A stretch of DNA of 64,000 bases from JADZAI01 sp047602465 (GCA_047602465.1 JASGHF010000001.1:1736001-1800000); one strand, 5' to 3'. Shown: positions 53,004 through 61,445, numbered from the stretch's first letter. Translations and numbers: made by a program. The notes: generated by a model not told the origin, from the sequence alone.

Positions 53004-53876
53004 ATGAGCGCACTCCGTCTCCTCGTCATTGAAGGCAATATCCGCGCCGCGCGCGACCGCAGCGTCGCGAGCGGCGGCACAGTGGCCAGCGAGAGCTATG
53101 CCGAGCTGCTGCGCAGCCTCAGCCCGGCCGGCACCGTCACCGATATCTGCTATCCGGCCGATCCGGGCGCGAACCTGCCGGATTCCGGCGGTCTGGAGGG
53201 CTATGACGGCGTCGCCATCACCGGCTCGGCGCTCAACATCTATGACGGCGGGCCGGCCATCGATCCGCAGATCGAGCTGGTGCGCGCCCTGTTCAAGACC
53301 GGAACGCCCTGTTTCGGTTCCTGCTGGGGCCTGCAGCTGGCGACCGTGGCGTGTGGCGGCGCGGTGGGGAAACATCCCGAAGGACGCGAAATCGGCATCG
53401 GGCGGCGGATCGAGATCCTCACGCCCGGTCACGGCCATGGCCTGTATCTGGGCAAGCCGCGCCTGTTCGACGCGATCACCGTGCATCTCGACCAGGTGGA
53501 AACACTGGCCCCCGGAACCACTGTGCTCGCGACCAATGCCTGGAGCGAAGTACAGGCGGCGGAGATTGACACGCCCGGCTCAGGCAATTTCTGGGGCGTG
53601 CAGTATCATCCCGAATACACCTTCGCCGAGATCGCGGCGGTGTTCCGCCGTTATGGCGATATCCTGGTCCAGCAGGGCATCTTCCCGGACCTGACGGCGC
53701 AGGATGCCTTCATCGCCGATCTCGACGCGCTGCATGCCGATCCGGCGTCGAAGCCGCTGATCTGGAAGTACGGGCTGGACCAGACGATCCTCGATCCCGC
53801 CATCCGCACGCGCGAACTCAAGAACTGGATCGACCAGGCGGTATTGCCGGCGCGCAGCCTGCGCGGGCGCGGCTAG
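53004..53876 (+). CDS. Class I glutamine amidotransferase-like hydrolase
   Basis: This 290-residue protein has the class I amidotransferase triad: nucleophile Cys in 'PCFGSCWGLQLATVACGG' and His/Glu in 'WGVQYHPEYTFAEI'. There is no synthetase domain, so it is not GMP synthase itself. In this operon it fits the last step, hydrolysing the gamma-glutamyl amide to release glutamate and the amino acid (like PuuD, which does this for gamma-glutamyl-GABA). It overlaps the convergent pabB-pabC gene by four bases. Confidence 0.85.
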   Translation: MSALRLLVIEGNIRAARDRSVASGGTVASESYAELLRSLSPAGTVTDICYPADPGANLPDSGGLEGYDGVAITGSALNIYDGGPAIDPQIELVRALFKTGTPCFGSCWGLQLATVACGGAVGKHPEGREIGIGRRIEILTPGHGHGLYLGKPRLFDAITVHLDQVETLAPGTTVLATNAWSEVQAAEIDTPGSGNFWGVQYHPEYTFAEIAAVFRRYGDILVQQGIFPDLTAQDAFIADLDALHADPASKPLIWKYGLDQTILDPAIRTRELKNWIDQAVLPARSLRGRG

Positions 53877-55633
53877 ATCAGCACGGCGCGACGAAGGCCG
53901 CGAACCGAATTGCCGGCGAAAAGAGCCTCTGCGCCTGCAAGATCATCCAGCGTCAGCGGCGCTTCGGCGACATCGCGCATCGATGCCTTCAGAACGCCGG
54001 GCAGCGCGCCCTCTTCGCGCGGCGGCGTCACGAGACGTCCGCCGATCCTGGCAAAGATCGTCATGTACGAGCCATCTGCAACGCGTCCGGCGGCGTTCAG
54101 CAGGATCGCCTCGTCCGCACCCTTCGCCTTCGCCCCGGCCAGCGCCGCATCGTAGATCGCGCGGCGCGTCGTCTTGTGGCGTGTGAAGGCGTCGTCCATC
54201 AGCCGCCCGGATGCGACGGCAAGGTTGACCACCGGCGCCGCATCAGGACGTTCTGCAAAGGCATCGACAAGCGGCGATGACTCGACGCCGACCCCGCCAT
54301 CGAGATCGAGCAGCAAACGAACACGGCGCGGGGCGTCGAACGCCGCTACGTGGCCCGACAATGCAGCTTCGATGGCGGCCCGATCGAACGGTGCGGCGAA
54401 ATAGTCCGCCGCCCCGGCCATGCGCGCGAGATGCGCCTCCAGAAAGAAGGCGCCGGCCTCCGGCTCCCAGCGCAGCGTTTCGAGGATGCGGAACGGCTCG
54501 GCCGTGGCGAAGCGTGCTTTCAACAGGCCTTCCGCGTATTCCGACGGCGCCCGGCTGTCGAACACGACCCCGCCGCCGACGCTGAGACGCAGCATGCCGC
54601 TGCCATGTTCATGAACAAGGGTGCGGATGGCGACGTTGAGGTCGATGCGGCCACCCGGCCCGAAGGCGCCGAGCGCGCCGCAATAGACGCCGCGCGGCTG
54701 AGGTTCCAGTTCGGCGATGATCTCCATCGCCCGCACTTTCGGCGCGCCCGTGACCGAGCCGCACGGAAACAATGCGCGCAGCACATCGGAAGGCGCGACG
54801 CCTTCAGCCATACGCGCCTCGATACCCGAGGTCATCGTGTGGAGCGTTGGATAGGTCTCGACCGTGAAAAGATCGGTGACGGTGACGCTGGCCGGTTGCG
54901 CGATGCGCGAGAGATCGTTGCGGATGAGATCCACGATCATCAGGTTTTCCGCCCGCTGTTTCGGGTCGGCGGCGAGGGCGGCGCGGGCGGCTGCCTCACC
55001 TGCGCTGTCGGGCGCGCGCGGCGCTGTTCCCTTCATGGGCCGGGCGCGTATGACGCCGCCACCGCCCGAGGCGACGAAAAGTTCTGGCGAGAAGGAATAG
55101 ATATCGCGGTCGTCCTGGCGCTGAAGCGCTGCGTGCCGGGCGCGGGCCATCGTGCGCCACGCGGCGAGACGGGACGCCGGATCGCCGGAGACAGGCAGCA
55201 TCAGCGGGAAGGTGAGGTTGACCTGGTAGACGTCGCCCGCAGCGATGTAGTCGCGCACGCGGTTGAAGGCGGCGGTGTAGTCCGCCTCCGTCCAGAGCGG
55301 TGACGGTGTGGCCATAGCGGCGGCGCCGGTTGGCGCCGGAAAGGGTGATGGGCGGGGGCCGTCATAGATGCCGACGGCGATGAGCGGGTCGGGGCCGGGG
55401 CGGAAGAGCGGCGTGAGGCGTGGCTCCAGCAGATAGCCAAGCTCGAAGGCGAAACTGCCGGCGGCCCATTTTCCCGATGCGACGGCCGTGTCGATGCGGG
55501 CCAGCGCGCGGGACACATCGGCGGGATCGCGCACGACGATCCATTCGGCGGGGTCGGCGAAAAGAACGGTGCGTCCGCCCGGCCCTGCATCGTCGAGATA
55601 CAGGGACCGCAGCGGCAAGGCGGCTTCGATCAT
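53873..55633 (-). CDS. pabB: Aminodeoxychorismate synthase component I fused to aminodeoxychorismate lyase (PabB-PabC)
   Basis: This 586-residue fusion makes p-aminobenzoate for folate from chorismate. The first 370 or so residues are chorismate-binding PabB ('GDVYQVNLTFPL', 'RARPMKGTAPRA', 'DLIRNDLSRIAQPASV', 'FPCGSVTGAPKVRAMEII'). The rest is the class IV aminotransferase-fold PabC, with the PLP lysine probably in 'AFTRHKTTRRAIYDAAL'. Such fusions are known in several proteobacteria. The amidotransferase partner PabA is not obvious in the window. It overlaps the upstream cyclase gene. Confidence 0.93.
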   Translation of the reverse strand: MIEAALPLRSLYLDDAGPGGRTVLFADPAEWIVVRDPADVSRALARIDTAVASGKWAAGSFAFELGYLLEPRLTPLFRPGPDPLIAVGIYDGPRPSPFPAPTGAAAMATPSPLWTEADYTAAFNRVRDYIAAGDVYQVNLTFPLMLPVSGDPASRLAAWRTMARARHAALQRQDDRDIYSFSPELFVASGGGGVIRARPMKGTAPRAPDSAGEAAARAALAADPKQRAENLMIVDLIRNDLSRIAQPASVTVTDLFTVETYPTLHTMTSGIEARMAEGVAPSDVLRALFPCGSVTGAPKVRAMEIIAELEPQPRGVYCGALGAFGPGGRIDLNVAIRTLVHEHGSGMLRLSVGGGVVFDSRAPSEYAEGLLKARFATAEPFRILETLRWEPEAGAFFLEAHLARMAGAADYFAAPFDRAAIEAALSGHVAAFDAPRRVRLLLDLDGGVGVESSPLVDAFAERPDAAPVVNLAVASGRLMDDAFTRHKTTRRAIYDAALAGAKAKGADEAILLNAAGRVADGSYMTIFARIGGRLVTPPREEGALPGVLKASMRDVAEAPLTLDDLAGAEALFAGNSVRGLRRAVLI

Positions 55634-57069
55634 GCGAGGCTGTATACCGTGATCGCGGTCTCGCGTCCGCGCACGTTGAGTTCGCCGTGGGTCTGCAGCC
55701 CGTCGGTCAGCATCGGCGCGGTTTCGCCCATTTCGCGGGTGGCGGCGGCGATGGCCTCGGCCGAAATGGCGAGGCGGACCCCCAGTTCCTTGGACATGCC
55801 CTGAAGGCGGCTGGCGGTGTTGACGGTGTCGCCGATGACCTCGAACGCCATGCGCTGTTCGCTGCCGACATTACCGGCGACGACCGGGCCGTAATGGATG
55901 CCTATGCCGATGCGGATGGGATCGAGGCCGATGGCCTGGCGTTCCTCGTTCCATTGCTCCAGCGCCCGCAGCATGCCGCGGGCGCAGCGCAGCGCCCGTG
56001 CGGCATCGGAGCCGCCCGCGACCGGGACGCCGAAGGTCGCCATCAGGCCGTCGCCCATGACCTTGTCGAGCGTACCCTGCGCCTCGAACACCTCGTTCTG
56101 GAGCAGCGCGTGGAAGGCCCGCAGCAGTTCGACCACGTCTTCCGGGTCCGCCCCTTCGGCGAAACGGGTGAAATCACGGATGTCGGCAAAGAGAATGGCG
56201 GCATTCTGGCGGCGCACACGGTCGAACGGCTGGTCGCTAAGCGAGAGGGTTTCGACCATGTTGGGGGAGAAGTGCCGCGCCAGGTTGGAGCGGGCGCGTT
56301 CCGAATGGGTGGCCTGCGCCACCAGACGGCGTGAACGGGCGACCGCGATGGCGAGGCCGAAGGTCAGCAGCGCGACGGCGAAAACCTCGATCAGCCATTT
56401 CGACAACGGGAAGTAGAACGGATTGGCGTAACGCGCGGCATAGGCGCGGATGCCGGATTCATCCGGCAGGCCGAGATCGGAGAAAACGCCCGGTTTGCCC
56501 ATCACCCAGAAGAGGACAAGCGTCCACCCGGCGATGATGCAGAGACCGCACCAGCCCACGAGGCGCGGCGAGAAGGTGAAGGCGGCCTGCACCAGGAAGA
56601 CGAGGTATAGAAGGATCAGGCTTTCGCGCAGGATCGTCGAGGGCGGCGGGCCACCGTCCACGAAGGGATTGCGCGCCATGATGAGCAGCGTCAGCAGGGC
56701 GCAATCGAGCGTCGCCCAGAAATATTTGAGCCAGGGCGGGTTGATGCGCCGCCGGGCGAGATCGAACTGGAGCGCACCGATGGCCGCCACCAGCAGCGCC
56801 TCGCCCACCACGAAGGCATAGGCGCCGCCGCGATAATTCGAGGTGAGGGCGATCCAGAGGGCGGCGGCGAGCACGGAGGCCGTCCGCACCAGCGCGGCCA
56901 GCATGAAACCGGCCCGTTCCTCGGTGCGGAAGGCCTGGGCCAGACGCGGGTTTTCCGGCGCCACCGACCAGGTGCGCCGGGCCAGCCATCGCATCGTATC
57001 GAGTACGGAACGGTCCCCTCCGATGAGGCTCCGCCGTCTCTCCGTTCGCGTAGGGAATACCCGCGCCAA
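55630..57069 (-). CDS. Membrane-bound adenylate/guanylate cyclase
   Basis: This protein of up to 479 residues has about six membrane segments (residues 55-250), a short linker ('ARSNLARHFSPNMVETL'), and a class III cyclase domain ('NAAILFADIRDFTRFAEGAD' with two metal Asp, 'DKVMGDGLMATFGVPV', 'FEVIGDTVNTASRLQ'). The conserved metal-binding and transition-state residues appear present, so it should make cAMP or cGMP. The start is uncertain: the full frame begins at a TTG at 57069, and an ATG at 56994 is possible. It overlaps pabB-pabC by four bases. Confidence 0.88.
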   Translation of the reverse strand: MARVFPTRTERRRSLIGGDRSVLDTMRWLARRTWSVAPENPRLAQAFRTEERAGFMLAALVRTASVLAAALWIALTSNYRGGAYAFVVGEALLVAAIGALQFDLARRRINPPWLKYFWATLDCALLTLLIMARNPFVDGGPPPSTILRESLILLYLVFLVQAAFTFSPRLVGWCGLCIIAGWTLVLFWVMGKPGVFSDLGLPDESGIRAYAARYANPFYFPLSKWLIEVFAVALLTFGLAIAVARSRRLVAQATHSERARSNLARHFSPNMVETLSLSDQPFDRVRRQNAAILFADIRDFTRFAEGADPEDVVELLRAFHALLQNEVFEAQGTLDKVMGDGLMATFGVPVAGGSDAARALRCARGMLRALEQWNEERQAIGLDPIRIGIGIHYGPVVAGNVGSEQRMAFEVIGDTVNTASRLQGMSKELGVRLAISAEAIAAATREMGETAPMLTDGLQTHGELNVRGRETAITVYSLA

Positions 57070-57119
57070 GTCTTAGCCGTCCCAGCCCCAAGGACCTTAT
57101 TTTGCCTTCCGGCATAGCG

Positions 57120-57150
57120 CTTGAACAGCGCGTCACGTCATCCCACATTT
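57120..57150 (+). promoter_or_regulatory. Candidate sigma-32 (heat-shock) promoter of hsp20
   Basis: CTTGAAC at 57120-57126 and CCCACATTT at 57142-57150 with 15 bases between resemble the heat-shock sigma factor pattern (CTTGAA ... CCCCATNT). It is placed 66-96 bases ahead of the hsp20 start, which fits the function of the gene. Confidence 0.6.
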
Positions 57151-57181
57151 ATCACAGGTTGATGAGGCGCCGCATGTGACG

Positions 57182-57213
57182 GGTCTCGCAGACCAGCCGC
57201 TCTTCAGGAGGGC
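57182..57213 (+). promoter_or_regulatory. Two-hairpin leader of hsp20, possible ROSE-like RNA thermometer
   Basis: A perfect hairpin (GGTCT-CGC-AGACC, 57182-57194) is followed by one at 57196-57213 that pairs GCC-CTC with GAG-GGC and bulges a G (57199). The second hairpin covers the AGGAGGG ribosome site just ahead of the ATG at 57216. ROSE elements of alphaproteobacterial small heat-shock genes use the same design, with a bulged G in the anti-ribosome-site strand. Confidence 0.5.
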
Positions 57214-57215
57214 AC

Positions 57216-57638
57216 ATGACACGCGTACTGGCTTTCGGAAGCCCCTATCTTCTGGGCTTCGATCATTTCGAGCGCCTCGCCGACCGGCTCGCCAAGACCG
57301 GGGCCGAGGGCTATCCGCCCTACAATATCGAGCAGACGGCCGAGGATTCCTTCGGCATCACCCTGGCGGTCGCCGGATTTGCGCCTTCCGAGCTGCAGGT
57401 GACGGTCGAGGACAACCAACTCGTCATTCGCGGGAAACAAACCGAGGAGGCTGGCCGTTCCTATCTGCATCGGGGAATCGCCGCCCGCCAGTTCCAGCGC
57501 GCCTTCGTGCTGGCCGACGGGATGGAGGTGACCGGCGCTGAACTGGAGAACGGGCTTTTGACGATCCGCCTGGCGCGCAAGCGCCCGGAATCCCGCACGA
57601 AGATCATTCCCATCAGGGCGGCTGGGGCCAAGGAGTAA
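57216..57638 (+). CDS. Small heat-shock protein Hsp20/IbpA
   Basis: This 140-residue chaperone has the alpha-crystallin domain: 'YNIEQTAEDSFGITLAVAGF', 'LQVTVEDNQLVIRGKQTEE', and 'AELENGLLTIRLARKRPE' with the G-L-L-T-I-x-L stretch. It holds unfolding proteins in a refoldable state. It has a strong ribosome site (AGGAGGG) that may be masked in a hairpin, and a heat-shock-like promoter. DUF1150 follows after 5 bases, a common pair. Confidence 0.94.
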   Translation: MTRVLAFGSPYLLGFDHFERLADRLAKTGAEGYPPYNIEQTAEDSFGITLAVAGFAPSELQVTVEDNQLVIRGKQTEEAGRSYLHRGIAARQFQRAFVLADGMEVTGAELENGLLTIRLARKRPESRTKIIPIRAAGAKE

Positions 57639-57643
57639 CGACG

Positions 57644-57886
57644 ATGACCGATGCGAACGAATTTGACATCACGGCCGAGACCGGTCCGCTGGTCTATGTC
57701 CGCCAGGTCAGCCCCGAGACGCTGATCGCCGAGGGCGCGATGCCGGCCGATGCGCTGATCCCCAAGGGGGTGAAGCTCTACGCCGTACACCTGGCCGACG
57801 GGCGCCGGATCGCGGTCATGGACGACCGCGAGCGCGCCTTCGCCGCAGCCGTGCAGCACGACCTGACCCCGGTGAGCGTGCATTGA
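57644..57886 (+). CDS. DUF1150 family protein
   Basis: This 80-residue protein matches the DUF1150 pattern ('GPLVYVRQVSPETLIAEG', 'GVKLYAVHLADGRRIAVMDD', 'AFAAAVQHDLTPVSVH'). The family is common in alphaproteobacteria beside hsp20 genes and its role is unknown. It is likely co-transcribed with hsp20. Confidence 0.88.
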   Translation: MTDANEFDITAETGPLVYVRQVSPETLIAEGAMPADALIPKGVKLYAVHLADGRRIAVMDDRERAFAAAVQHDLTPVSVH

Positions 57887-57902
57887 TCCCGGACGGGGAA
57901 GG

Positions 57903-58532
57903 TCAGACCGGGCAGATCACGCCCCAGGTCTTGACCTTCCCCTTGTTCTCGCTGCCCTGGTAGTGATTGCGGGTTCCCCCGAAATCGAGCGTCGGGCCGG
58001 CGCTGTCGGCGTCGTATTTGAACGGCTGGCCGAGTTCGAATGACTGGATATGCAAATTGGCGTCCCACGGGTCGCAGACCGTGGCGTTGTAGCCGAGGCC
58101 CATGGTGCGGATGGAATCGATGACGATCCAGTGCGCGCCGCCGAGATCCCAGTCGACGCCGACGATGATCGGCTTGCTGGCGATGGTCGGCCCCAACCCC
58201 GCCGTGACGCCGACCTTCTGTTTGATGGTGGCGGCGACGCCGTTCTCCGGCGGCTTCTGCGCCCCCCAGGTGGCGCCCGTGAACTCGGTGAGAATGGTCG
58301 CGAGGTACTGAGGGAACGTGCCGGTGGTCTGCGAGTTGTAGGCCCCGCCCGAGGCCGCTTCGTATTTCTTGTAGATGTCCTTTTCCAGCGTCAGCGCGGT
58401 CTTGCCCGGCGCGAGCTTGTTGATCTTGAAGACGCACATGATGACGCTGGCGATGCCGCAGGAATTGGGCGCTTCCTGCCCATAGACCAGATGCGCATCG
58501 CAATAGCGCGATATGCGGCTGAACCAGGCCAT
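57903..58532 (-). CDS. Papain-fold (C39-like) cysteine protease candidate
   Basis: This 209-residue protein has no signal peptide. A possible catalytic triad is Cys25 in 'EAPNSCGIASVIMCVF', His134 in 'WDLGGAHWIVIDSIRT' and Asp154 in 'ATVCDPWDANLH', in the right order and with spacing expected for C39-like/papain-fold hydrolases. I do not recognise a named family. The gene stands alone between DUF1150 and ptsN. Roles could be an effector-like amidase or a proteolytic processing enzyme; this is inference. Confidence 0.6.
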   Translation of the reverse strand: MAWFSRISRYCDAHLVYGQEAPNSCGIASVIMCVFKINKLAPGKTALTLEKDIYKKYEAASGGAYNSQTTGTFPQYLATILTEFTGATWGAQKPPENGVAATIKQKVGVTAGLGPTIASKPIIVGVDWDLGGAHWIVIDSIRTMGLGYNATVCDPWDANLHIQSFELGQPFKYDADSAGPTLDFGGTRNHYQGSENKGKVKTWGVICPV

Positions 58533-58564
58533 TGCCTATCTCCGCTGCAGTCGCGCCTATCCTA

Positions 58565-58583
58565 CGCCGGGCAGAACCCGGCG
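58565..58583. repeat. REP-like palindrome (second copy)
   Basis: A 7-bp perfect stem (CGCCGGG / CCCGGCG) with loop CAGAA, close to the 40154-40175 palindrome in sequence and context (between genes). No T-run follows. Confidence 0.55.
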
Positions 58584-58606
58584 CCACGCGTCTTAACGGC
58601 GCAGGA

Positions 58607-59077
58607 TCAGGCGGCCTGGCTGGACGCCAGCGGCTCGGTCAGGATGGCGTAAAGCGCCGCGCGGTCTTCGGCGCCGCGCAGCTTTTCGCAGACCTGGGCG
58701 TTGCGGAGCAGGCGCGAGACGCGGGCGAGCGCCTTCAGGTGATCCGCCCCCGCCCCTTCCGGCACGAGCAGCAGGAAGACGAGATCGACCGGCTGGTCGT
58801 CGATCGCGTCAAAATCGATCTTGCCGTCGAGACGCGCGAAGAGACCGACGATCTTGGACAGACCAGCCAGCTTGCCGTGCGGAATGGCGATGCCGTGGCC
58901 GACGCCGGTGGTGCCCAGACGCTCGCGCTCAAGCAGGGTTTCAAAGATCGTGCGTTCGGGCAGGCCGGTGATCTGGGCCGCACGCTGGCTGAGTTCCTGG
59001 AGCAGCTGCTTCTTGCCTTGCGCCTTCAGCGCCGCGACGACGCCGGTTTGCGTGACGAGATCGGAAAGATCGGCCAT
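58607..59077 (-). CDS. ptsN: PTS IIA-like nitrogen regulatory protein PtsN (EIIA-Ntr)
   Basis: This 156-residue EIIA-Ntr has its phosphoacceptor His67 in 'GVGHGIAIPHGKLAGLSK', and 'DQPVDLVFLLLVPEGA' is typical of the fold. It receives phosphate from HPr/NPr and controls potassium transport, sigma-54 and envelope functions in other bacteria. The ATG at 59077 gives the usual length. It follows hpf, as in most Proteobacteria. Confidence 0.95.
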   Translation of the reverse strand: MADLSDLVTQTGVVAALKAQGKKQLLQELSQRAAQITGLPERTIFETLLERERLGTTGVGHGIAIPHGKLAGLSKIVGLFARLDGKIDFDAIDDQPVDLVFLLLVPEGAGADHLKALARVSRLLRNAQVCEKLRGAEDRAALYAILTEPLASSQAA

Positions 59078-59118
59078 GGGGTGGGAACGGCTTTGAGGAA
59101 AGGGAGAAACGGAGGTCA

Positions 59119-59700
59119 TCAGGCGCGGACCGGATCGAAGGCGGGATCGATCCAGCCGACATGGCCGTCGGCGCGGCGATAGACGACATTCAGCCCGCCA
59201 TTGCCGGCATTGCGGAAGAGAAGGACCGGCGCGCCCGTGAGGTCGAGCTGCATGACCGCATCGCCGACGCGGAGCGTGGCGACGGCGGCCGGCGATTCGG
59301 CGATGATCGCGGGCTTGGGGTCGTCGCCGGACGCGGCCTCTTCGGCCTCGCCGTCGATGACGTAGTACTGGGCGGCGAGCGATTCGTCGGCGGCGGGGCC
59401 GCGGCCCTTATGCGCCTTGATGCGGCTCTTGTGGCGGCGGAGCTGCTTTTCGATACGCGCGGCGGCGGCGTCGAAGCTGGCGTAGATTTCGGTCGCGGCC
59501 GCGTCGGCGCGCATGGTCAGGCCGCTATAGACGTGAACGGCGACGTTGCAGAGGAAGCGTTCGCGTTCGCGCGTGAAGCTGACCACGGCATCGAGCGTGT
59601 GATCGAAATACTTTGCGACGCCGGTGTTGAGTTTTTCATCGACATGGGTGCGCAGAGCGTCGCCGATGTCGATCTGTTGTCCGCTGACTTGAATATGCAT
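59119..59700 (-). CDS. hpf: Ribosome hibernation promoting factor, long form
   Basis: This 193-residue protein has an N-terminal S30AE/HPF domain ('HIQVSGQQIDIGDALRTHVD', 'TRERERFLCNVAVHVYSG') and a C-terminal dimerisation domain ('AVMQLDLTGAPVLLFRNAGN', 'NVVYRRADGHVGWIDPAF'), so it is the long form that pairs 70S ribosomes into 100S dimers in stationary phase. ATG 59700 begins the conserved domain. It normally lies next to rpoN; here three genes or elements separate them. Confidence 0.95.
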   Translation of the reverse strand: MHIQVSGQQIDIGDALRTHVDEKLNTGVAKYFDHTLDAVVSFTRERERFLCNVAVHVYSGLTMRADAAATEIYASFDAAAARIEKQLRRHKSRIKAHKGRGPAADESLAAQYYVIDGEAEEAASGDDPKPAIIAESPAAVATLRVGDAVMQLDLTGAPVLLFRNAGNGGLNVVYRRADGHVGWIDPAFDPVRA

Positions 59701-59885
59701 GTCCGCTTCGGATGACGTCCGGCGACCGGGCCGGATGGGCGCTAGCATCGCGCTGGAAAGACCTGCCGTCGAGGCCATTTTTCTGCCCCCGCTGACGATG
59801 AGGGGCGGACTGATAGGCGTTGCCTGACGCCAAGTCAACCGAAGCGAATGTTAAGCTGGAACCGCCGAAATCCGCGGAAAAATGC

Positions 59886-60284
59886 CTATAGAATCATCTG
59901 GGTCTGGGTGACGATGGCGGCCAGCTTGCCGTCGGCGCGGCGGATTTCGGTGGTCCAGACCATGGTGCGCGCGCCCCGATGCACCGGACGGCAGATGGCG
60001 GTCACGGTTTCGCCGGCGGGCGCGGCCTTCAGGAAGTTGGTTTTGCTCTCCAGCGTCGTCGTGCCCTTCGCGCCGGACGGGAGATTGATGACCGTCGCCA
60101 CCGCGCCGACGCTGTCGGCCAGGGCCATCATCGCGCCGCCATGGAGCGTGTTGGGCAGGGTGCAGAGATCGTCGCGCACCGGCATTTCGGCGCGCACTTC
60201 ATCGGTTGTCGCAGCCGTGAAGACGATGCCCATCAGCTTCGCGAAGGGCATGGGGTTCTGGTTGATCTGATCGAGCGTCATCAT
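59886..60284 (-). CDS. PaaI/hotdog-fold thioesterase family protein
   Basis: This 132-residue protein has the hotdog fold with 'CTLPNTLHGGAMMALADSVG' (the LHGG signature), 'TTTLESKTNFLKAAPAGETV' and 'VTQTQMIL'. It probably hydrolyses an acyl-CoA thioester. Its start could be 60284 or 60281 (two adjacent ATGs); both overlap the upstream gene's stop. It is encoded with the XRE-type regulator upstream. Confidence 0.85.
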   Translation of the reverse strand: MMTLDQINQNPMPFAKLMGIVFTAATTDEVRAEMPVRDDLCTLPNTLHGGAMMALADSVGAVATVINLPSGAKGTTTLESKTNFLKAAPAGETVTAICRPVHRGARTMVWTTEIRRADGKLAAIVTQTQMIL

Positions 60285-61054
60285 CGGGCGTTGGTCCTGA
60301 ACCAGTCTTCGGTCGCCTGATCGGCGGGGAGGAAAAATTCGAGGCTGAGACGTTCGGCGCCGAAATCGAGCGGCGTGCCGAGGGTCGCGAGCAGCGTGTA
60401 GAGGCCGAGCTTCACGCCGTCCTTGGCGAGACGCAGCGTCAAGGCCGGGCCATCGGGCGTGACGGGTTCGCGCCGTGCGGCGGCGGGGGCGGCGATCATG
60501 GTTTCGCCGGGCGCGAGATTGAGGATGCGCTGGGCGCGCTGCTGGCGTTCCGACCAGGCCATGACCTCTTCAGCGTTTTCCAGATAGCGACCGACGCCGC
60601 CGGGGCCGAAGAACAGCGCCGCGAGATCGTCGCTGTCGCGGGGGCGGTCCATGAGGAAGGCGAAGAGCCGTTCCGCGCCCTCATTCGCCGCCGCGATCCG
60701 CGTGCCGCCGTCGAGCAGCATGGCGGGCATGGGGTCCTGCCGGCGGATCACCTCGATGAGGCTGGCGTCGATGGGCTTTGCGTCAGGCGTCTTCTTGCGC
60801 GCCCGCTCCGCAAAGGCGGGGGCGTGGCCGGCGGCGAGCAGCATGAGGTTCTGGTCCTTGAGCGGCACGCGCAGCACCGACCCCAGGGTCAGCGCCATGC
60901 CCCGGCTGGGCCGGGCGCGGCCGGATTCCAGGAAGCTCATGTGACGCTGCGACGCCCCGCAGGCGAGCGCGAGATCGAGCTGGCTGAGCCGGCGGGTCTG
61001 ACGCCAGGAGCGGAGCAGCGCGCCGAAGGGCGAGGTGTCGTGGTGGGCGGTCAT
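60281..61054 (-). CDS. XRE-type regulator with MmyB-like ligand domain
   Basis: This 257-residue regulator has an N-terminal helix-turn-helix ('QTRRLSQLDLALACGASQRH', 'MSFLESGRARPSR') and a C-terminal region like the MmyB ligand-binding domain ('PAMLLDGGTRIAAANEGAER', 'YLENAEEVMAWSERQQRAQR'). In related proteins this domain senses fatty-acid-type ligands, which would suit the co-transcribed thioesterase. ATG 61054 is the natural start; longer in-frame starts add unlikely sequence. Confidence 0.82.
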   Translation of the reverse strand: MTAHHDTSPFGALLRSWRQTRRLSQLDLALACGASQRHMSFLESGRARPSRGMALTLGSVLRVPLKDQNLMLLAAGHAPAFAERARKKTPDAKPIDASLIEVIRRQDPMPAMLLDGGTRIAAANEGAERLFAFLMDRPRDSDDLAALFFGPGGVGRYLENAEEVMAWSERQQRAQRILNLAPGETMIAAPAAARREPVTPDGPALTLRLAKDGVKLGLYTLLATLGTPLDFGAERLSLEFFLPADQATEDWFRTNAR

Positions 61055-61363
61055 GGGGGGAGGAGACGCCGGGGCTGGACGGGTTTCAATGACCCGGGAG
61101 GTAATGACGGGGCATTGGTCTTCCGGTTTTCTGCCCCGAGGCGAATTGAACGTCGAAATTCGCGCAAGGCACCACCGGCATTTCGTTTGCCGCTTTTGAC
61201 CGGAGCGGCACAGACCCGGCCCTAAATCTGGTGGGTCGATGCACCTGATCCACAACGACTCGTTTTTCTATTTTTTGATGGTGCGTCTGTCGTCTCCCTC
61301 AGCGCGTTTGCATTGTCTCCGCCACCGGACTAGGAATATAGGCCTTTTCCCGGCAGGCTTCAA

Positions 61364-61380
61364 CCCGGCCTTGAGCCGGG
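61364..61380. repeat. REP-like hairpin (third copy)
   Basis: CCCGGC / GCCGGG arms with a 5-base loop CTTGA. Similar core to the palindromes at 40154 and 58565. It lies in the gap after rpoN. Confidence 0.45.
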
Positions 61381-61445
61381 CCGGGCCATGACAGCGGTGC
61401 TGGTGGTGGGGCCGGAACGGCCTCAGGTCTGGGTATGCCCCCTCC

